Origin: Gimesia benthica
Lineage (GTDB): Bacteria; Planctomycetota; Planctomycetia; Planctomycetales; Planctomycetaceae
Direction: 5' to 3'
Assembly: GCF_009720525.1 (NCBI RefSeq)
Contig: NZ_CP043930.1
Span: forward strand, 5,240,501 to 5,304,500
Length of the DNA: 64,000 nt
Positions 10,340-19,391 of this stretch are shown here, in pieces. Within the stretch, counting starts at the first letter, position 1. Each line of letters starts with the position of its first letter. The notes under the pieces are model-generated. The model saw nothing but the letters and a program-made list of their open reading frames with translations, was not told where the DNA came from and ran no database searches. The position numbers were made by a program, and so were the translations under genes.

Positions 10340-11380
10340 TCAATGGTCGTCGGTCGCTGCAGCGGAAATGACTTTTGGTAGTGAACGAAAGAGGATCGTG
10401 AAATAAACGCCGACCAGAGTGATCCCGGGAATCCACCACCAGAGAGTGACGGCCAGCTTTTCGGGAGACGGCGACGTGTTATAAATCGTCAGATGATGCT
10501 CCGGATTCAGCCCGGGTAGCAGATTTGGGTAGAGCGCAGCGGTGCCACCAAAGATGAACAGGTAGATAAATCCGACCGAACACAGGAACGCGAACATCGG
10601 GCGATTCAGTCTGCGGAGCAACAGCGTGCTTCCCAGTGCCAGGAATGCCAGGACGGGCAGAATCCAGATCCACGGATGATCAGAGATACTCGCTTGAGCA
10701 TGGGGCTGGACCAGATAACAGGCGGGGAACATGATCAGAGTGAGCAGGATGGAGCCTCCCCATAACCAGTTGGCACTCATTTGTGCTCTTTGTTGAATTG
10801 CGCCGTCTGTTTTGGCAATCAGCCAGAGTGCACCATGGTGCAGCAGAATCACTGCGGAGGTGATGCCTCCCAGAATCGTGAACCAGTCCAGAATGCCTGT
10901 CTGCTTGCCGATTCGGAAATTGGTCCACAGTGGTTCGAAGAAGTCACCTTCTGCATTGAGGGGGACGCCGCGAAAAACATTCGCCATTGCCGCTCCCGGA
11001 ATAATGACCAACAGTCCGCTGGAGACAAACAGCATCATATTCCAGAAATGGACCCACAGGGAATCTTCGAGAAAGTGCGGCAGCTCAATACTGATGGCCC
11101 GGAAGATCAACAGCCATACGACCATCGTCAGGGGGAGATAGAAGCCGCTGAACATCGCACTCATAAATCCCGGAAAGGCCATCATCATGGTGCCACCCGC
11201 GGCGATCAGCCAGACTTCGTTTCCATCCCACAGAGGAGCGATGGACTGCATGATCTGTTTCTGTTCCGACCGATTTTTGGGCAGGATCAGGTGCAGGACC
11301 CCGATTCCCAGGTCGAAGCCATCCAGCACGACATAGGTGGCAATCATAAAGACCAGCAATATTAACCAGAGTGTTTCCAT
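10340..11380 (-). CDS. cydB: Cytochrome bd ubiquinol oxidase subunit II
   Basis: 346 residues with eight to nine hydrophobic segments and the family's start (LWLILLVFMIATYVVLDGFD), including the conserved YxxLDGFDLGIG. SIAPLWDGNEVWLIAAGG (~46) and FPGFMSAMFSGFYLP (~70) are CydB signatures. With CydA it forms the high-affinity terminal oxidase that reduces oxygen to water with quinol electrons in the cytoplasmic membrane. It begins 5 bases after the cydA stop, so the two are one operon. No cydX or cydDC is seen nearby. Confidence 0.95.
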   Translation of the reverse strand: METLWLILLVFMIATYVVLDGFDLGIGVLHLILPKNRSEQKQIMQSIAPLWDGNEVWLIAAGGTMMMAFPGFMSAMFSGFYLPLTMVVWLLIFRAISIELPHFLEDSLWVHFWNMMLFVSSGLLVIIPGAAMANVFRGVPLNAEGDFFEPLWTNFRIGKQTGILDWFTILGGITSAVILLHHGALWLIAKTDGAIQQRAQMSANWLWGGSILLTLIMFPACYLVQPHAQASISDHPWIWILPVLAFLALGSTLLLRRLNRPMFAFLCSVGFIYLFIFGGTAALYPNLLPGLNPEHHLTIYNTSPSPEKLAVTLWWWIPGITLVGVYFTILFRSLPKVISAAATDDH

Positions 11381-11385
11381 CTCGC

Positions 11386-12744
11386 TTATATACCCTCTTC
11401 AGTAGCGATTTCAGCATCAACTTGTGGCAGTCTGTCCGGTCCGTGGGCAATCAGGCGGGTAGCCAGGAAAAAATACAACACGGACAACAGCAGATAAAGT
11501 CCCAGAAAGCCCAGCAGGGTAAACATCACGTTCCCTTCCGAAATATTCCGGGAGGCACCGTCTGCGGTTTTCATCAATCCATAAATCAACCAGGGCTGTC
11601 GACCGATCTCAGCAGTAAACCAGCCTGCCGTATTCGCGATGAAGGGAAAGGGCAGCGAAAGCATCAGCAGCCAGAGCAACCAGCGCGTGGTGTGCAATTT
11701 CCCTTTGAACAGCATCAGGCTGCTCAGTCCCATCAGCGCGATGAAGATCGTGCCTAAACCGGCCATGATGTGATATGAGAAGTAAAGCAGTTCAATATTG
11801 TCCGGCCAGAGATCGCGATCGTAGGCGGTCAATCCCTTTACTTCCGCATTCCAACTGGCATAGGTCAAAAAGGAAAGCACGTTGGGGATAATGATCGGGT
11901 TATCGATCTTAAGTTCATCCAGGTTGGGTTGGCCGATCAAAACCATGCCGGCACCATCTTCGGTATGAAAGTGGCCTTCCATGGCTGCGAACTTGACAGG
12001 CTGATGCTTCAGCACCTGTTTCGCCTCCCAGTCTCCGGTGGGCATGACGGCGATCAGACTGGCTGTAAATCCGACGATTACGGAGACCTTCAAATACTTC
12101 CTCGAAATATCCACATGCTCACGTTTCAGCAGATGGTAGGCGGCGATCGAAGACATGGTGAAGCTGCCCGTGATCACGGCGCCGGTCATCGTATGCAGAT
12201 ATTGTTTGAGTGCCCAGGGATTACTCAGCAGTGCCCAGATGCTGGTAAGGTGGTAGACGCCGTTCTCATCGATGCGATAGCCTACCGGATGCTGCAGAAA
12301 CGCATTGGTACAGATAATGAAGTAGCCGCTCAGCCAGGTACCTAGCAGTAAGAGAAACGAGACCCCCCAGTGCAGTTTCTTACTGAGTTTCTTTTCCCCA
12401 AAGATCAACAGGTACAGGAACGCGGATTCCAGAAAGAAGGCAAAGATCCCCTCCATCGCCAGGGTCTGGCCCAGAATCGATCCAGTGGACTTCACCAGTT
12501 GTGACCAGTTTGTGCCAAACTGGAATTCGAGCGGAATCCCGGTGACCACCCCCATGACAAAGGTCAGTCCGAATATTTTCAGCCAGAAGCGAGCGGCGAC
12601 ATCGGCCCAGGCGTGGCCGCGGAGTCCCAGTGTCTTGAGAATAAAAATCAGCAGTGCCAGGCCCATTGTCAGTTGGGGGAACAGATAATGAAACGAGGCG
12701 GTAAAAGCAAACTGCACGCGATGTAACAGGAGTGAATCCAGCAT
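11386..12744 (-). CDS. cydA: Cytochrome bd ubiquinol oxidase subunit I
   Basis: 452 residues, clearly shorter than E. coli CydA (522). This fits the short-Q-loop (CIO-type) group and predicts altered quinol site behaviour. RVQFAFTASFHYLFPQLTMG carries the heme b595 histidine near residue 19. FFLESAFLYLLIFG (~97) holds the conserved proton-channel glutamate. FTAEIGRQPWLIYGLMKT (~370) is the GRQPW motif beside the quinol site. It is a membrane protein acting in microaerobic respiration or stress tolerance. First gene of the cydAB operon. Confidence 0.95.
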   Translation of the reverse strand: MLDSLLLHRVQFAFTASFHYLFPQLTMGLALLIFILKTLGLRGHAWADVAARFWLKIFGLTFVMGVVTGIPLEFQFGTNWSQLVKSTGSILGQTLAMEGIFAFFLESAFLYLLIFGEKKLSKKLHWGVSFLLLLGTWLSGYFIICTNAFLQHPVGYRIDENGVYHLTSIWALLSNPWALKQYLHTMTGAVITGSFTMSSIAAYHLLKREHVDISRKYLKVSVIVGFTASLIAVMPTGDWEAKQVLKHQPVKFAAMEGHFHTEDGAGMVLIGQPNLDELKIDNPIIIPNVLSFLTYASWNAEVKGLTAYDRDLWPDNIELLYFSYHIMAGLGTIFIALMGLSSLMLFKGKLHTTRWLLWLLMLSLPFPFIANTAGWFTAEIGRQPWLIYGLMKTADGASRNISEGNVMFTLLGFLGLYLLLSVLYFFLATRLIAHGPDRLPQVDAEIATEEGI

Positions 12745-12805
12745 TCCTCTGATATCCAGACGCTGTGATCAGGGGTTGGCTTTCGCCACGTGCCCTGGTT
12801 CAAGT

Positions 12806-13765
12806 TTAGTTTTTAACTTCGGGAATATTCTGTAACCAGTAAATCATGACTTTGCCCACTTTTTCCAGGCTCGCACCCGAACAGGCACGGGGAACATCCC
12901 GAGTGGTATGCCAGGCCGGGTAATCGAAGTCGATGATGTCGCAGGTCGGAATCCCCGCGATTTCATTCAAGGGTAAATGATCGTCGCGGATTTCAAATTT
13001 TGCCTGGGGGATGAACTGCCTGACCCCCACTTTTTGTGCTGCCAGCCAGATGCTGCGAGTCAGCTGTGGAGCATACTTGATACTGTTCTTTTCCATGTAG
13101 ATCGCGAGATTCTTATCGGCAATCATGTCGAACAGCACGCCGTAGACATATTCGTAGTCGCGCGGTTCCGATTTATATTGGTTTGCGAAATACTTGGAAC
13201 CCAGAAAATAGGGATCGTTCTGTCGGAAGACCAGTTCTTCGCCATCAAAGAAAACGAAATCGACTCCGTAGCCGTGGCTGATTTTGAGCTCAGACATCAG
13301 GTTGCCGAGTTCCATCAGAAAGGCGACACCGCTTGCACCATCGTTCGCACCGATGAACAGACCCTGCGGGTTGTAGCGGTCGCGATCGGGAAAGGGACGT
13401 GTGTCGTAATGACAGGCCAGCAGGATGCGTTGTTTGGCATCCGGATTCCAGCTGACGATCATGTTGTTCATCCGCACGGGAGTGCCCCGGATGGGATGCG
13501 GCGCATCGAAGGACTGAAACTTGACCTGGGCCTTCAGCTCGCGAAAATGTTCGGCGATCAGTTTCTGCTGTTCCGCCATGCCGGTTGAACCGCTGACTCG
13601 CGATTTCAAACGACAGATTTTCGTGAGGTAGCCGAAGGAACGGGATGCATTAAATTCAGGCTCGGCGGCACAAGCGTTGTTTACCAGACAGACGAAGTAC
13701 ACAGTCCCGATCATCAACGGGAAAAAGAGTAAGAGAACGCGTCTGCCTGCCTGGGTAAATTGCAT
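12806..13765 (-). CDS. M28 family zinc peptidase, glutaminyl cyclase-like, exported
   Basis: 319 residues. Residues ~10-33 form a signal peptide ending near NNACAA. The catalytic domain shows the M28 pattern: LLACHYDTRPFPDRD (~122), FIGANDGASGVAFLMELG (~142) and VDFVFFDGEELVF (~173), giving the metal-binding His, Asp and Glu residues. The spacing and FLGSKYFANQYK resemble bacterial glutaminyl-peptide cyclotransferases more than aminopeptidases. It acts outside the cytoplasm on peptide N-termini. A gap of 61 bases separates it from cydA upstream of it on the same strand, so link to cyd is doubtful. Confidence 0.85.
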   Translation of the reverse strand: MQFTQAGRRVLLLFFPLMIGTVYFVCLVNNACAAEPEFNASRSFGYLTKICRLKSRVSGSTGMAEQQKLIAEHFRELKAQVKFQSFDAPHPIRGTPVRMNNMIVSWNPDAKQRILLACHYDTRPFPDRDRYNPQGLFIGANDGASGVAFLMELGNLMSELKISHGYGVDFVFFDGEELVFRQNDPYFLGSKYFANQYKSEPRDYEYVYGVLFDMIADKNLAIYMEKNSIKYAPQLTRSIWLAAQKVGVRQFIPQAKFEIRDDHLPLNEIAGIPTCDIIDFDYPAWHTTRDVPRACSGASLEKVGKVMIYWLQNIPEVKN

Positions 13766-13822
13766 TTCCTGCCTGCTATCTGAAAAATCCGTTCAAAAAT
13801 GGTCATCCCGCGAAGGTAGATT

Positions 13823-14629
13823 CTACATCAATAATAACCGGATCGACATACAAACTATAGCCACATACAGCACCGTGCGTATGAATGACTCTCCTTTACT
13901 CACCGCCAGATGTGAACCGATCCAGCCTCCAATGGACATCCCTACTGTCAGGTACAATCCGGTTGCCCAGTATATTTTACCCTGCCAGGCAAAAATACCG
14001 ATGGCGGCAATGGTGTAAATTGCGACAATGAAGACCTTGTGCATGTTCGTGCGGACCAGATCGATCTTCATGAGGTTGTTCATGATTGCAATCAGGATAA
14101 ACCCGATCCCTGCTTGAATGAAACCGCCATAAAAGCCAGCCAGTACCATCAACAGGTGTCCCGCCACCGAATGGCCTGCGGATTCTGCCGGCTCTGTTGC
14201 TGCCGTATTCACTTCTTCTGATCCGGTTGTCAGTTCCTCAGTGACATTCTGTGGGGGTTTTTTCTTTTTGCGTTGTCCCAGAATCATCGAGACCAGCACG
14301 CCCAGCATCACGGTTGCCAGGATACGGTTAAACCAGACACCTGTGATTTTGGTTCCCAGGAACGCCCCTAGAAAAGTACCGGGCAACGCACACAGCGCCA
14401 GAGAAAAACTGAGCTTGAAGTCGGAAAATCCCTTCTGCCTGAAACCGGCGATCGCTGTGAGGTTCTGTCCCAGGATCGCCACGCGGGCCGTTCCATTTGT
14501 GACGGCCCCCGGAATTCCCAGAAAGATCATCGTTGGCATGACGATCAGAGAGCCACCGCCGGCCAGAACATTCAGCATACCTGCAATCACACCGACGCCA
14601 GCCAGTAATAAATTCTGCCACCAGTCCAA
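13823..14629 (-). CDS. TauE/SafE family sulfite exporter-like permease
   Basis: 268 residues with about eight membrane segments. The N-terminal AGVGVIAGMLNVLAGGGSL and its later pseudo-repeat GFYGGFIQAGIGFILIAIMN are the paired glycine-rich signatures of TauE/SafE (DUF81) permeases, which export sulfite or organosulfonates or move related anions. A hydrophilic loop of ~35 residues (KKKKPPQNVTEELTTG onward) interrupts the middle, longer than usual. Substrate cannot be told. It is divergent from the thioredoxin-like gene. Confidence 0.88.
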   Translation of the reverse strand: MDWWQNLLLAGVGVIAGMLNVLAGGGSLIVMPTMIFLGIPGAVTNGTARVAILGQNLTAIAGFRQKGFSDFKLSFSLALCALPGTFLGAFLGTKITGVWFNRILATVMLGVLVSMILGQRKKKKPPQNVTEELTTGSEEVNTAATEPAESAGHSVAGHLLMVLAGFYGGFIQAGIGFILIAIMNNLMKIDLVRTNMHKVFIVAIYTIAAIGIFAWQGKIYWATGLYLTVGMSIGGWIGSHLAVSKGESFIRTVLYVAIVCMSIRLLLM

Positions 14630-14755
14630 GGGATTGACTTTCTATTCTGTCTCGGGGAAAGAGTTACCGATGGTCGTCATCTGCATCGGGGGGTATAATG
14701 CCATGCTATTGGCGTCTCAGTGTAAAATTTTCCGCAGCAGAGTACCAAGTCAATC

Positions 14756-15400
14756 ATGGTGAATTTACGGCAAACCCCCGTAATCTTTTTTGAGGAAAAG
14801 TCGTTCTGGACCACCGTGTTCTGTTCGACACTTCTGATATTGAGCTCTGCCTGCCAGTCGTCGGAATCGACGGATCTCACTGAGGCTGCTTCCCCTTCCC
14901 AGGCGTCCAATGAGTCAGTTTCATCCGTTCCGCTGGAAATCGGGGACTGGCGGCGCGTTGAAGAACTGATTCGAGAACACGCCGGCCAGATTGTTGTCGT
15001 CGATCTCTGGTCGACCTCCTGTCCCCCCTGCATACAGGAGTTCCCGGATTTCGTTGCTTTGCAGCAGCGGTTTCCCGAATCGGTGGTCTGTATCTCGTTC
15101 AATTGTGATTACTTCGGCGGGAAACGGCACCCGCCGGAATCATTCCGCCCTCAGGTGAAGCAGTTCCTGACAAAACAGCGAGCGCACTTTCCCAATATCC
15201 TGAGTAATGTTGCTGCTGAGGAATTCTTCCCTTCCATCGAGCTGGCTTCGATGCCCGCGACCTATGTTTTTGATCGCCAGGGGAAAGTCGCTAAACGCTT
15301 TGACAATGATCATGGTAACTATGGCAAAGGGGGCTATACCTATCAGAAGGACGTGATCCCCTTTCTGAAATCTCTGGTCGAACAGCAGCAGGCTAAATAA
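14756..15400 (+). CDS. TlpA-type thioredoxin-fold protein, exported
   Basis: 214 residues. A hydrophobic leader (~17-32) ends in SSAC33, a possible but weak lipobox, so the protein may be lipid-anchored. A Ser/Glu-rich linker follows. The thioredoxin domain starts near 62 and holds the redox motif C89-P-P-C92 within VVVDLWSTSCPPC. The cis-proline region is SMPATYVFDRQGK (~162). Expected role: thiol-disulfide exchange or cytochrome maturation in the periplasm, with the partner unknown. Its 3' end overlaps the convergent DUF1614 gene by 8 bases. Confidence 0.85.
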   Translation: MVNLRQTPVIFFEEKSFWTTVFCSTLLILSSACQSSESTDLTEAASPSQASNESVSSVPLEIGDWRRVEELIREHAGQIVVVDLWSTSCPPCIQEFPDFVALQQRFPESVVCISFNCDYFGGKRHPPESFRPQVKQFLTKQRAHFPNILSNVAAEEFFPSIELASMPATYVFDRQGKVAKRFDNDHGNYGKGGYTYQKDVIPFLKSLVEQQQAK

Positions 15401-16145
15401 CCAGGGCCGCGATCAGACCGGAGAGGACAATCCCGTCCCAGGTTCCCGCGCCACCAATGCTGATGGAGGGAGCTTCCAGTTTTTTGAAGTCATTCCAGTG
15501 CATCAGGTCAGCACCGATCAGGGGGCCGGAAATTCCAATCACGAAAGCAACCGGGGCACGCAGTGCTTCGAAGTCGCGACCGACTTCACCCGCCATCGGG
15601 GCGAGGATTCCAAAACCCAGAATCGTGGAGCAGACAGCTACCAGCGGAGGGATGAAAAAGGGAATCACAATTCCCATGCCGGGTACCAGTCGCGACGTGC
15701 GGTTACAGATCAGAATATTCAACGCCATACCGAAAATCATAGCCAGGGTGGGTATCTGACCTCCTGCAAAGATGTATCGCGAGAGCCAGATCGCCAGCAG
15801 GACCGGAATGACACAGCCTCCCAGATTGACGGCCACGATCGCTTCCTGACGCAGTTTCTGCATCTGAGGCATGATCTGCACGCCTCCCAAGGGGCCAAAG
15901 TAGGGAACATTCACCTCTTTATCCAGCGGGAAGCGGGCGATGGGGAAGTTGATCAGCGAACCGAAGATCATGCCAAACAGGACCAGAACCGCAGCCATGG
16001 GGCTCAAATGCAGGTTTCTCAGTGCGGTTTCTGCCAGATTCACGAACATCAGGGGCAGGATGCATCCCAGAAAGATCATCAGGCTGAATAGCATGCAACC
16101 AGCGGCCTGGGCATTAGCGTAGGGATTCGGTTGCGGGCTCGACAC
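15393..16145 (-). CDS. DUF1614 family membrane protein
   Basis: 250 residues, about seven to eight membrane segments. The C-terminal stretch SISIGGAGTWDGIVLSGLIA is the characteristic DUF1614 signature, and GPLIGADLMHWNDF sits just before it. FGSLINFPIARFP near residue 62 is also usual. DUF1614 proteins are small integral membrane proteins of unknown activity found in bacteria and archaea. The gene is convergent and overlapping with the thioredoxin-like gene, and divergent from aroC with ~227 bases between. Confidence 0.82.
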   Translation of the reverse strand: MSSPQPNPYANAQAAGCMLFSLMIFLGCILPLMFVNLAETALRNLHLSPMAAVLVLFGMIFGSLINFPIARFPLDKEVNVPYFGPLGGVQIMPQMQKLRQEAIVAVNLGGCVIPVLLAIWLSRYIFAGGQIPTLAMIFGMALNILICNRTSRLVPGMGIVIPFFIPPLVAVCSTILGFGILAPMAGEVGRDFEALRAPVAFVIGISGPLIGADLMHWNDFKKLEAPSISIGGAGTWDGIVLSGLIAALVI

Positions 16146-16372
16146 GGGGTTACTCTTTCCAGTCTATCTCTGCGACAGAGCGGTACTTGGATACATTTAC
16201 ACAGGAGACCGGCGCGCCGGGCCGACTCCCGCGACATTTTAGCGGCTGAAGTCGCAATTCTGCAGGTTTTCAGCGGGAATATTCCGAACAATTCCTACCT
16301 TCTCGGTGAATTCGACTACCAGATACATCTGGTGAGGATGATTTTCCCCGACGTCCCGCTACAATTCAAAGT

Positions 16373-17515
16373 ATGGCAGGAAATTCATTTGGACAAGCCT
16401 TTCGGATCACAACAGCTGGCGAAAGCCACGGTCCGGGCAATGTAGTTATTATTGATGGTGTTCCCCCGGGAATCCCGATCAGCGTGGAAGATCTGCTCGT
16501 CGACCTCAACCGGCGGAAACCCGGGCAGAGCAAGATTGTCACTCAGCGAAAAGAAGCCGATCATCCGGAAATTCTGGCCGGCGTCTTCGAAGGGGTGACC
16601 ACCGGCACGAGTCTTGCCATCCTGATCCGGAACGAGGATCAGCGGAGCAAAGACTACAGCGATATCAAAGACAAGTATCGCCCGGGACACGCCGACTACA
16701 CTTATGACGCCAAATATGGATTCCGCGATTATCGTGGCGGCGGGCGTTCCAGTGCCCGTGAGACCAATGTGCGCGTTGCTGCGGGTGTTGTCGCCAAGAA
16801 AATCCTGCAGACCGCGTTCGGCGGACAGATCGTCGGCTATGTCACCCAGGTAGGGCATCTCAAAGCCGAGATTGCCGACCCCACCACGATCACCACAGAA
16901 CAAGTCGAACAGTTTGCCGATGGGACACCGAATCCCGTTCGCTGTCCGGACCACGGTCTGGCACAGGAGATGATCTCGTTTATTGATCAGATCCGCAAAG
17001 ACGGGGATTCAATTGGCGGTGTCGCGGAAGTCGTGGCCCTGAATGTTCCTCCGGGACTGGGTGAGCCGGTATTCGACAAACTCAAGGCAGACATCGCAAA
17101 AGCATTATTCAGCATCCCGGCGGTGCTGGGAGTCGAATATGGTTCCGGTTTTGGCTGTGCCACCATGCGGGGAAGTGAAAATAACGATCACTTCGTCGCG
17201 GAACAAAATGAGGGTACGCCGGTCATCAGTACCGATTCGAATCGACACGGTGGCAGCCTGGGAGGCATTTCCACCGGACAGCCGCTGGTCTTCCGTGCTG
17301 CAGTGAAACCGACCAGTAGCCTGCTGATTGAACAGCCTACCGTGACCCGCTCAGGGGAAGCGACGACGATCCGTACCAAGGGCCGTCACGATCCCTGTCT
17401 GCTGCCCCGCTTCGTCCCCATCGCGGAAGCCATGCTGGCCATCACGCTGGCCGATCACTGGTTACGCTGGCGGGCGCAGTGCGAAGCGGCACCAGAGCGG
17501 CCCGACCACGTCTAA
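16373..17515 (+). CDS. aroC: Chorismate synthase
   Basis: 380 residues, normal length. Signatures: ITTAGESHGPGNVVIIDGVP (~10), YRPGHADYTYDAKYGFRDYR (~103), GGGRSSARETNVRVAAG (~123) and HDPCLLPRFVPIAEAMLAIT (~340). It converts 5-enolpyruvylshikimate 3-phosphate to chorismate using reduced FMN, the last common step of aromatic amino acid synthesis. Cytoplasmic. The YjbQ-type gene follows 19 bases later with its own AGGAAGGAG site, so the two are likely co-transcribed although functionally unrelated. Confidence 0.97.
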   Translation: MAGNSFGQAFRITTAGESHGPGNVVIIDGVPPGIPISVEDLLVDLNRRKPGQSKIVTQRKEADHPEILAGVFEGVTTGTSLAILIRNEDQRSKDYSDIKDKYRPGHADYTYDAKYGFRDYRGGGRSSARETNVRVAAGVVAKKILQTAFGGQIVGYVTQVGHLKAEIADPTTITTEQVEQFADGTPNPVRCPDHGLAQEMISFIDQIRKDGDSIGGVAEVVALNVPPGLGEPVFDKLKADIAKALFSIPAVLGVEYGSGFGCATMRGSENNDHFVAEQNEGTPVISTDSNRHGGSLGGISTGQPLVFRAAVKPTSSLLIEQPTVTRSGEATTIRTKGRHDPCLLPRFVPIAEAMLAITLADHWLRWRAQCEAAPERPDHV

Positions 17516-17534
17516 CAGGAAGGAGCCTTATCTC

Positions 17535-17954
17535 ATGGCCTGGATACAGAAACAGATCCGACTTCCCGCGCTGCCGCGCGGTTTTCATATCGTCACTCGG
17601 GAAGTACTCAGTGAAGTTCCTGAACTGTCTCAGATTGAAACCGGGTTGATGCATGTCTTCATCATGCATACCTCCGCCTCACTCTCGATCAATGAGAATG
17701 CTGATCCGGATGTCCCCGTCGATCTGGAAATGTCGTTCAACAAGATCGCCCCGGAATCGTTTCCCTATATTCATACCTGCGAAGGTCCCGATGACATGCC
17801 GGCGCATGTGAAAGCATCCATGATTGGAAATTCGTTGACGATCCCCATCAGCGGCGGGCGTCTCTGCCTGGGAACCTGGCAGGGCATTTATCTCTGCGAG
17901 CATCGCAACCACGGTGGCAGCCGACGGCTGGTCGTCACGATTCAAGGCGAATAG
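17535..17954 (+). CDS. YjbQ/UPF0047 family protein
   Basis: 139 residues, the standard size. HTSASLSINENADPDVPVDL (~43) and DDMPAHVKASMIGNSLTIPI (~86), then CLGTWQGIYLCEHRNHGG (~115), are the family's conserved blocks and carry the clustered His and Asp residues of the active site. Members have weak thiamine-phosphate synthase activity in vitro; the physiological role is open. The stop codon lies within a short hairpin (17953-17973) in front of the convergent propeller gene. Confidence 0.92.
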   Translation: MAWIQKQIRLPALPRGFHIVTREVLSEVPELSQIETGLMHVFIMHTSASLSINENADPDVPVDLEMSFNKIAPESFPYIHTCEGPDDMPAHVKASMIGNSLTIPISGGRLCLGTWQGIYLCEHRNHGGSRRLVVTIQGE

Positions 17955-17973
17955 GCGCTGTTGACCAGCGCCT
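17953..17973. terminator. Hairpin between convergent genes
   Basis: An 8-bp perfect stem, AGGCGCTG / CAGCGCCT, with a 5-base loop sits between the convergent YjbQ and propeller genes. No T-run follows on either strand, so it is not a canonical intrinsic terminator. It could still stabilise the 3' ends. Confidence 0.45.
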
Positions 17974-17984
17974 GTCACCACAGC

Positions 17985-19334
17985 TTATTTGCCGACACAA
18001 TACAGGTGCTTGTCCGAGCGGATAAACAGGTCGCCCCCATCGATGGCAGGCGAGGCGCTGAAATCTTCTTCGTCGGTTGTCAGACGATTGACGGCCAACT
18101 GTTCCAGTTTGTCGCTGGCTTTAATCACGTACGTTTCACCGGAGCGGGAGACGAAATAGATTTTACCATCTGCAGCCACTGGCGAGGAGTAATCACTGCC
18201 GCGGAAACCGCCGCCTCCCCGTCTTCCGCCAAAACCACCGCCTCTGGCAGGTTCTTCACTGGCCGTTGATCCGCTATCGGATTCCAGTCGGCCCCGGAAG
18301 ATCCGTTCGCCCGTTTTGGCATCGATGCAGTTCACGATGCCGCGTGAGAAGAAGTAGATGCGTCCGTCATAAAGGATCGGTGTTTCGATACGATTCGCAT
18401 CCCGGCCCGACCAGAGCACGTTTGACTTGGTCACATCGCCACTGCCGTCTACCTTGACTGCGATCGATCCGCCACCGCGTCCTTCAATGCCATACACCAC
18501 GCCGTCCTTACCGGCGATCACACTGGAACAGTAAGTGTCAGTGTCCATGGCCTCACAGTACCAGCGGAGTTTTCCATTTTCAGGATTCAGTCCCCAGATT
18601 TCATAAGGGACGCCGATCACCAGGTCGGTCCGCTCCTGGTTGACGGGGACAACGATGGGAGTCCCCCAGGTGGCGTTGAAACCCGTTGATTCCTGACGCC
18701 AGACTTCCTTGCCGGTTTCCTTATTCAGGGCCACCATGGCTTCGCTTTCTGCAGAAGCAGTGATGATCAGCAGGTCTTTGTAGAGAATCGGACTGGAAGA
18801 CGAGCCCCAGCGACGGGGGTCGAGTTCATCTCCGATGATGGTCTGCCAGAGTTGATTGCCTTCCATGTCATACGCGACGGCTCCCGACTTGCCGAAATAG
18901 GCGTAGACGTGTTTCCCATCCGAAGTGGGAGTATGTGAGGCAAAGCCGTGTTCAGCGAACATACCGGTATACACATCTTCGGGCAGCACCGGTTTCACGC
19001 TGCGATCCCAGAGTATTTTACCGGTCTTGCGATCCAGGCAGATCAGATGTCGTCTGAGATCTTTCTGGTCTCCGGGCGGCTCATTCCGGCTCATCCCATA
19101 GCCCGACCAGCAGGTGACAAACACTTTGTCACCCACAATGATCGGGCTGGATGAACCGGGCCCTGGTAGAGCCACTTTCCATTTCAGGTTTTTCTGACTA
19201 CTCCACTCGGCAGGCGTAGCTTGTGTTTCGTCAGAAACACCCGATCCGTTTGGTCCCCGAAAACGCATCCAGTCTGCCTGAACGCTTGAGGAAATCAGCA
19301 TCAACAAAGCGAAGACAGCAACGCGGGACTGCAT
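17985..19334 (-). CDS. Exported PQQ-like beta-propeller protein
   Basis: 449 residues with a signal peptide (1-20, ending SSVQA). Tryptophan-docking propeller repeats are visible: LICLDRKTGKILWDRSV (~98), MVALNKETGKEVWRQEST (~200), GLNPENGKLRWYCEAMD (~247), NCIDAKTGERIFRGRL (~335). A Gly/Arg-rich insertion (GGGFGGRRGGGGFRG, ~366-380) interrupts the last blades. The cofactor-binding residues of true quinoprotein dehydrogenases are not evident, so a structural or binding role is more likely than catalysis. The EF-hand gene ends 57 bases upstream on the same strand, suggesting one transcript and a shared extracytoplasmic role. Confidence 0.85.
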   Translation of the reverse strand: MQSRVAVFALLMLISSSVQADWMRFRGPNGSGVSDETQATPAEWSSQKNLKWKVALPGPGSSSPIIVGDKVFVTCWSGYGMSRNEPPGDQKDLRRHLICLDRKTGKILWDRSVKPVLPEDVYTGMFAEHGFASHTPTSDGKHVYAYFGKSGAVAYDMEGNQLWQTIIGDELDPRRWGSSSSPILYKDLLIITASAESEAMVALNKETGKEVWRQESTGFNATWGTPIVVPVNQERTDLVIGVPYEIWGLNPENGKLRWYCEAMDTDTYCSSVIAGKDGVVYGIEGRGGGSIAVKVDGSGDVTKSNVLWSGRDANRIETPILYDGRIYFFSRGIVNCIDAKTGERIFRGRLESDSGSTASEEPARGGGFGGRRGGGGFRGSDYSSPVAADGKIYFVSRSGETYVIKASDKLEQLAVNRLTTDEEDFSASPAIDGGDLFIRSDKHLYCVGK

Positions 19335-19391
19335 AAAATCGTCCTTTGAAAAACAGAATGCGCTGGTGAACCAGACGGAAACAATGGGTCT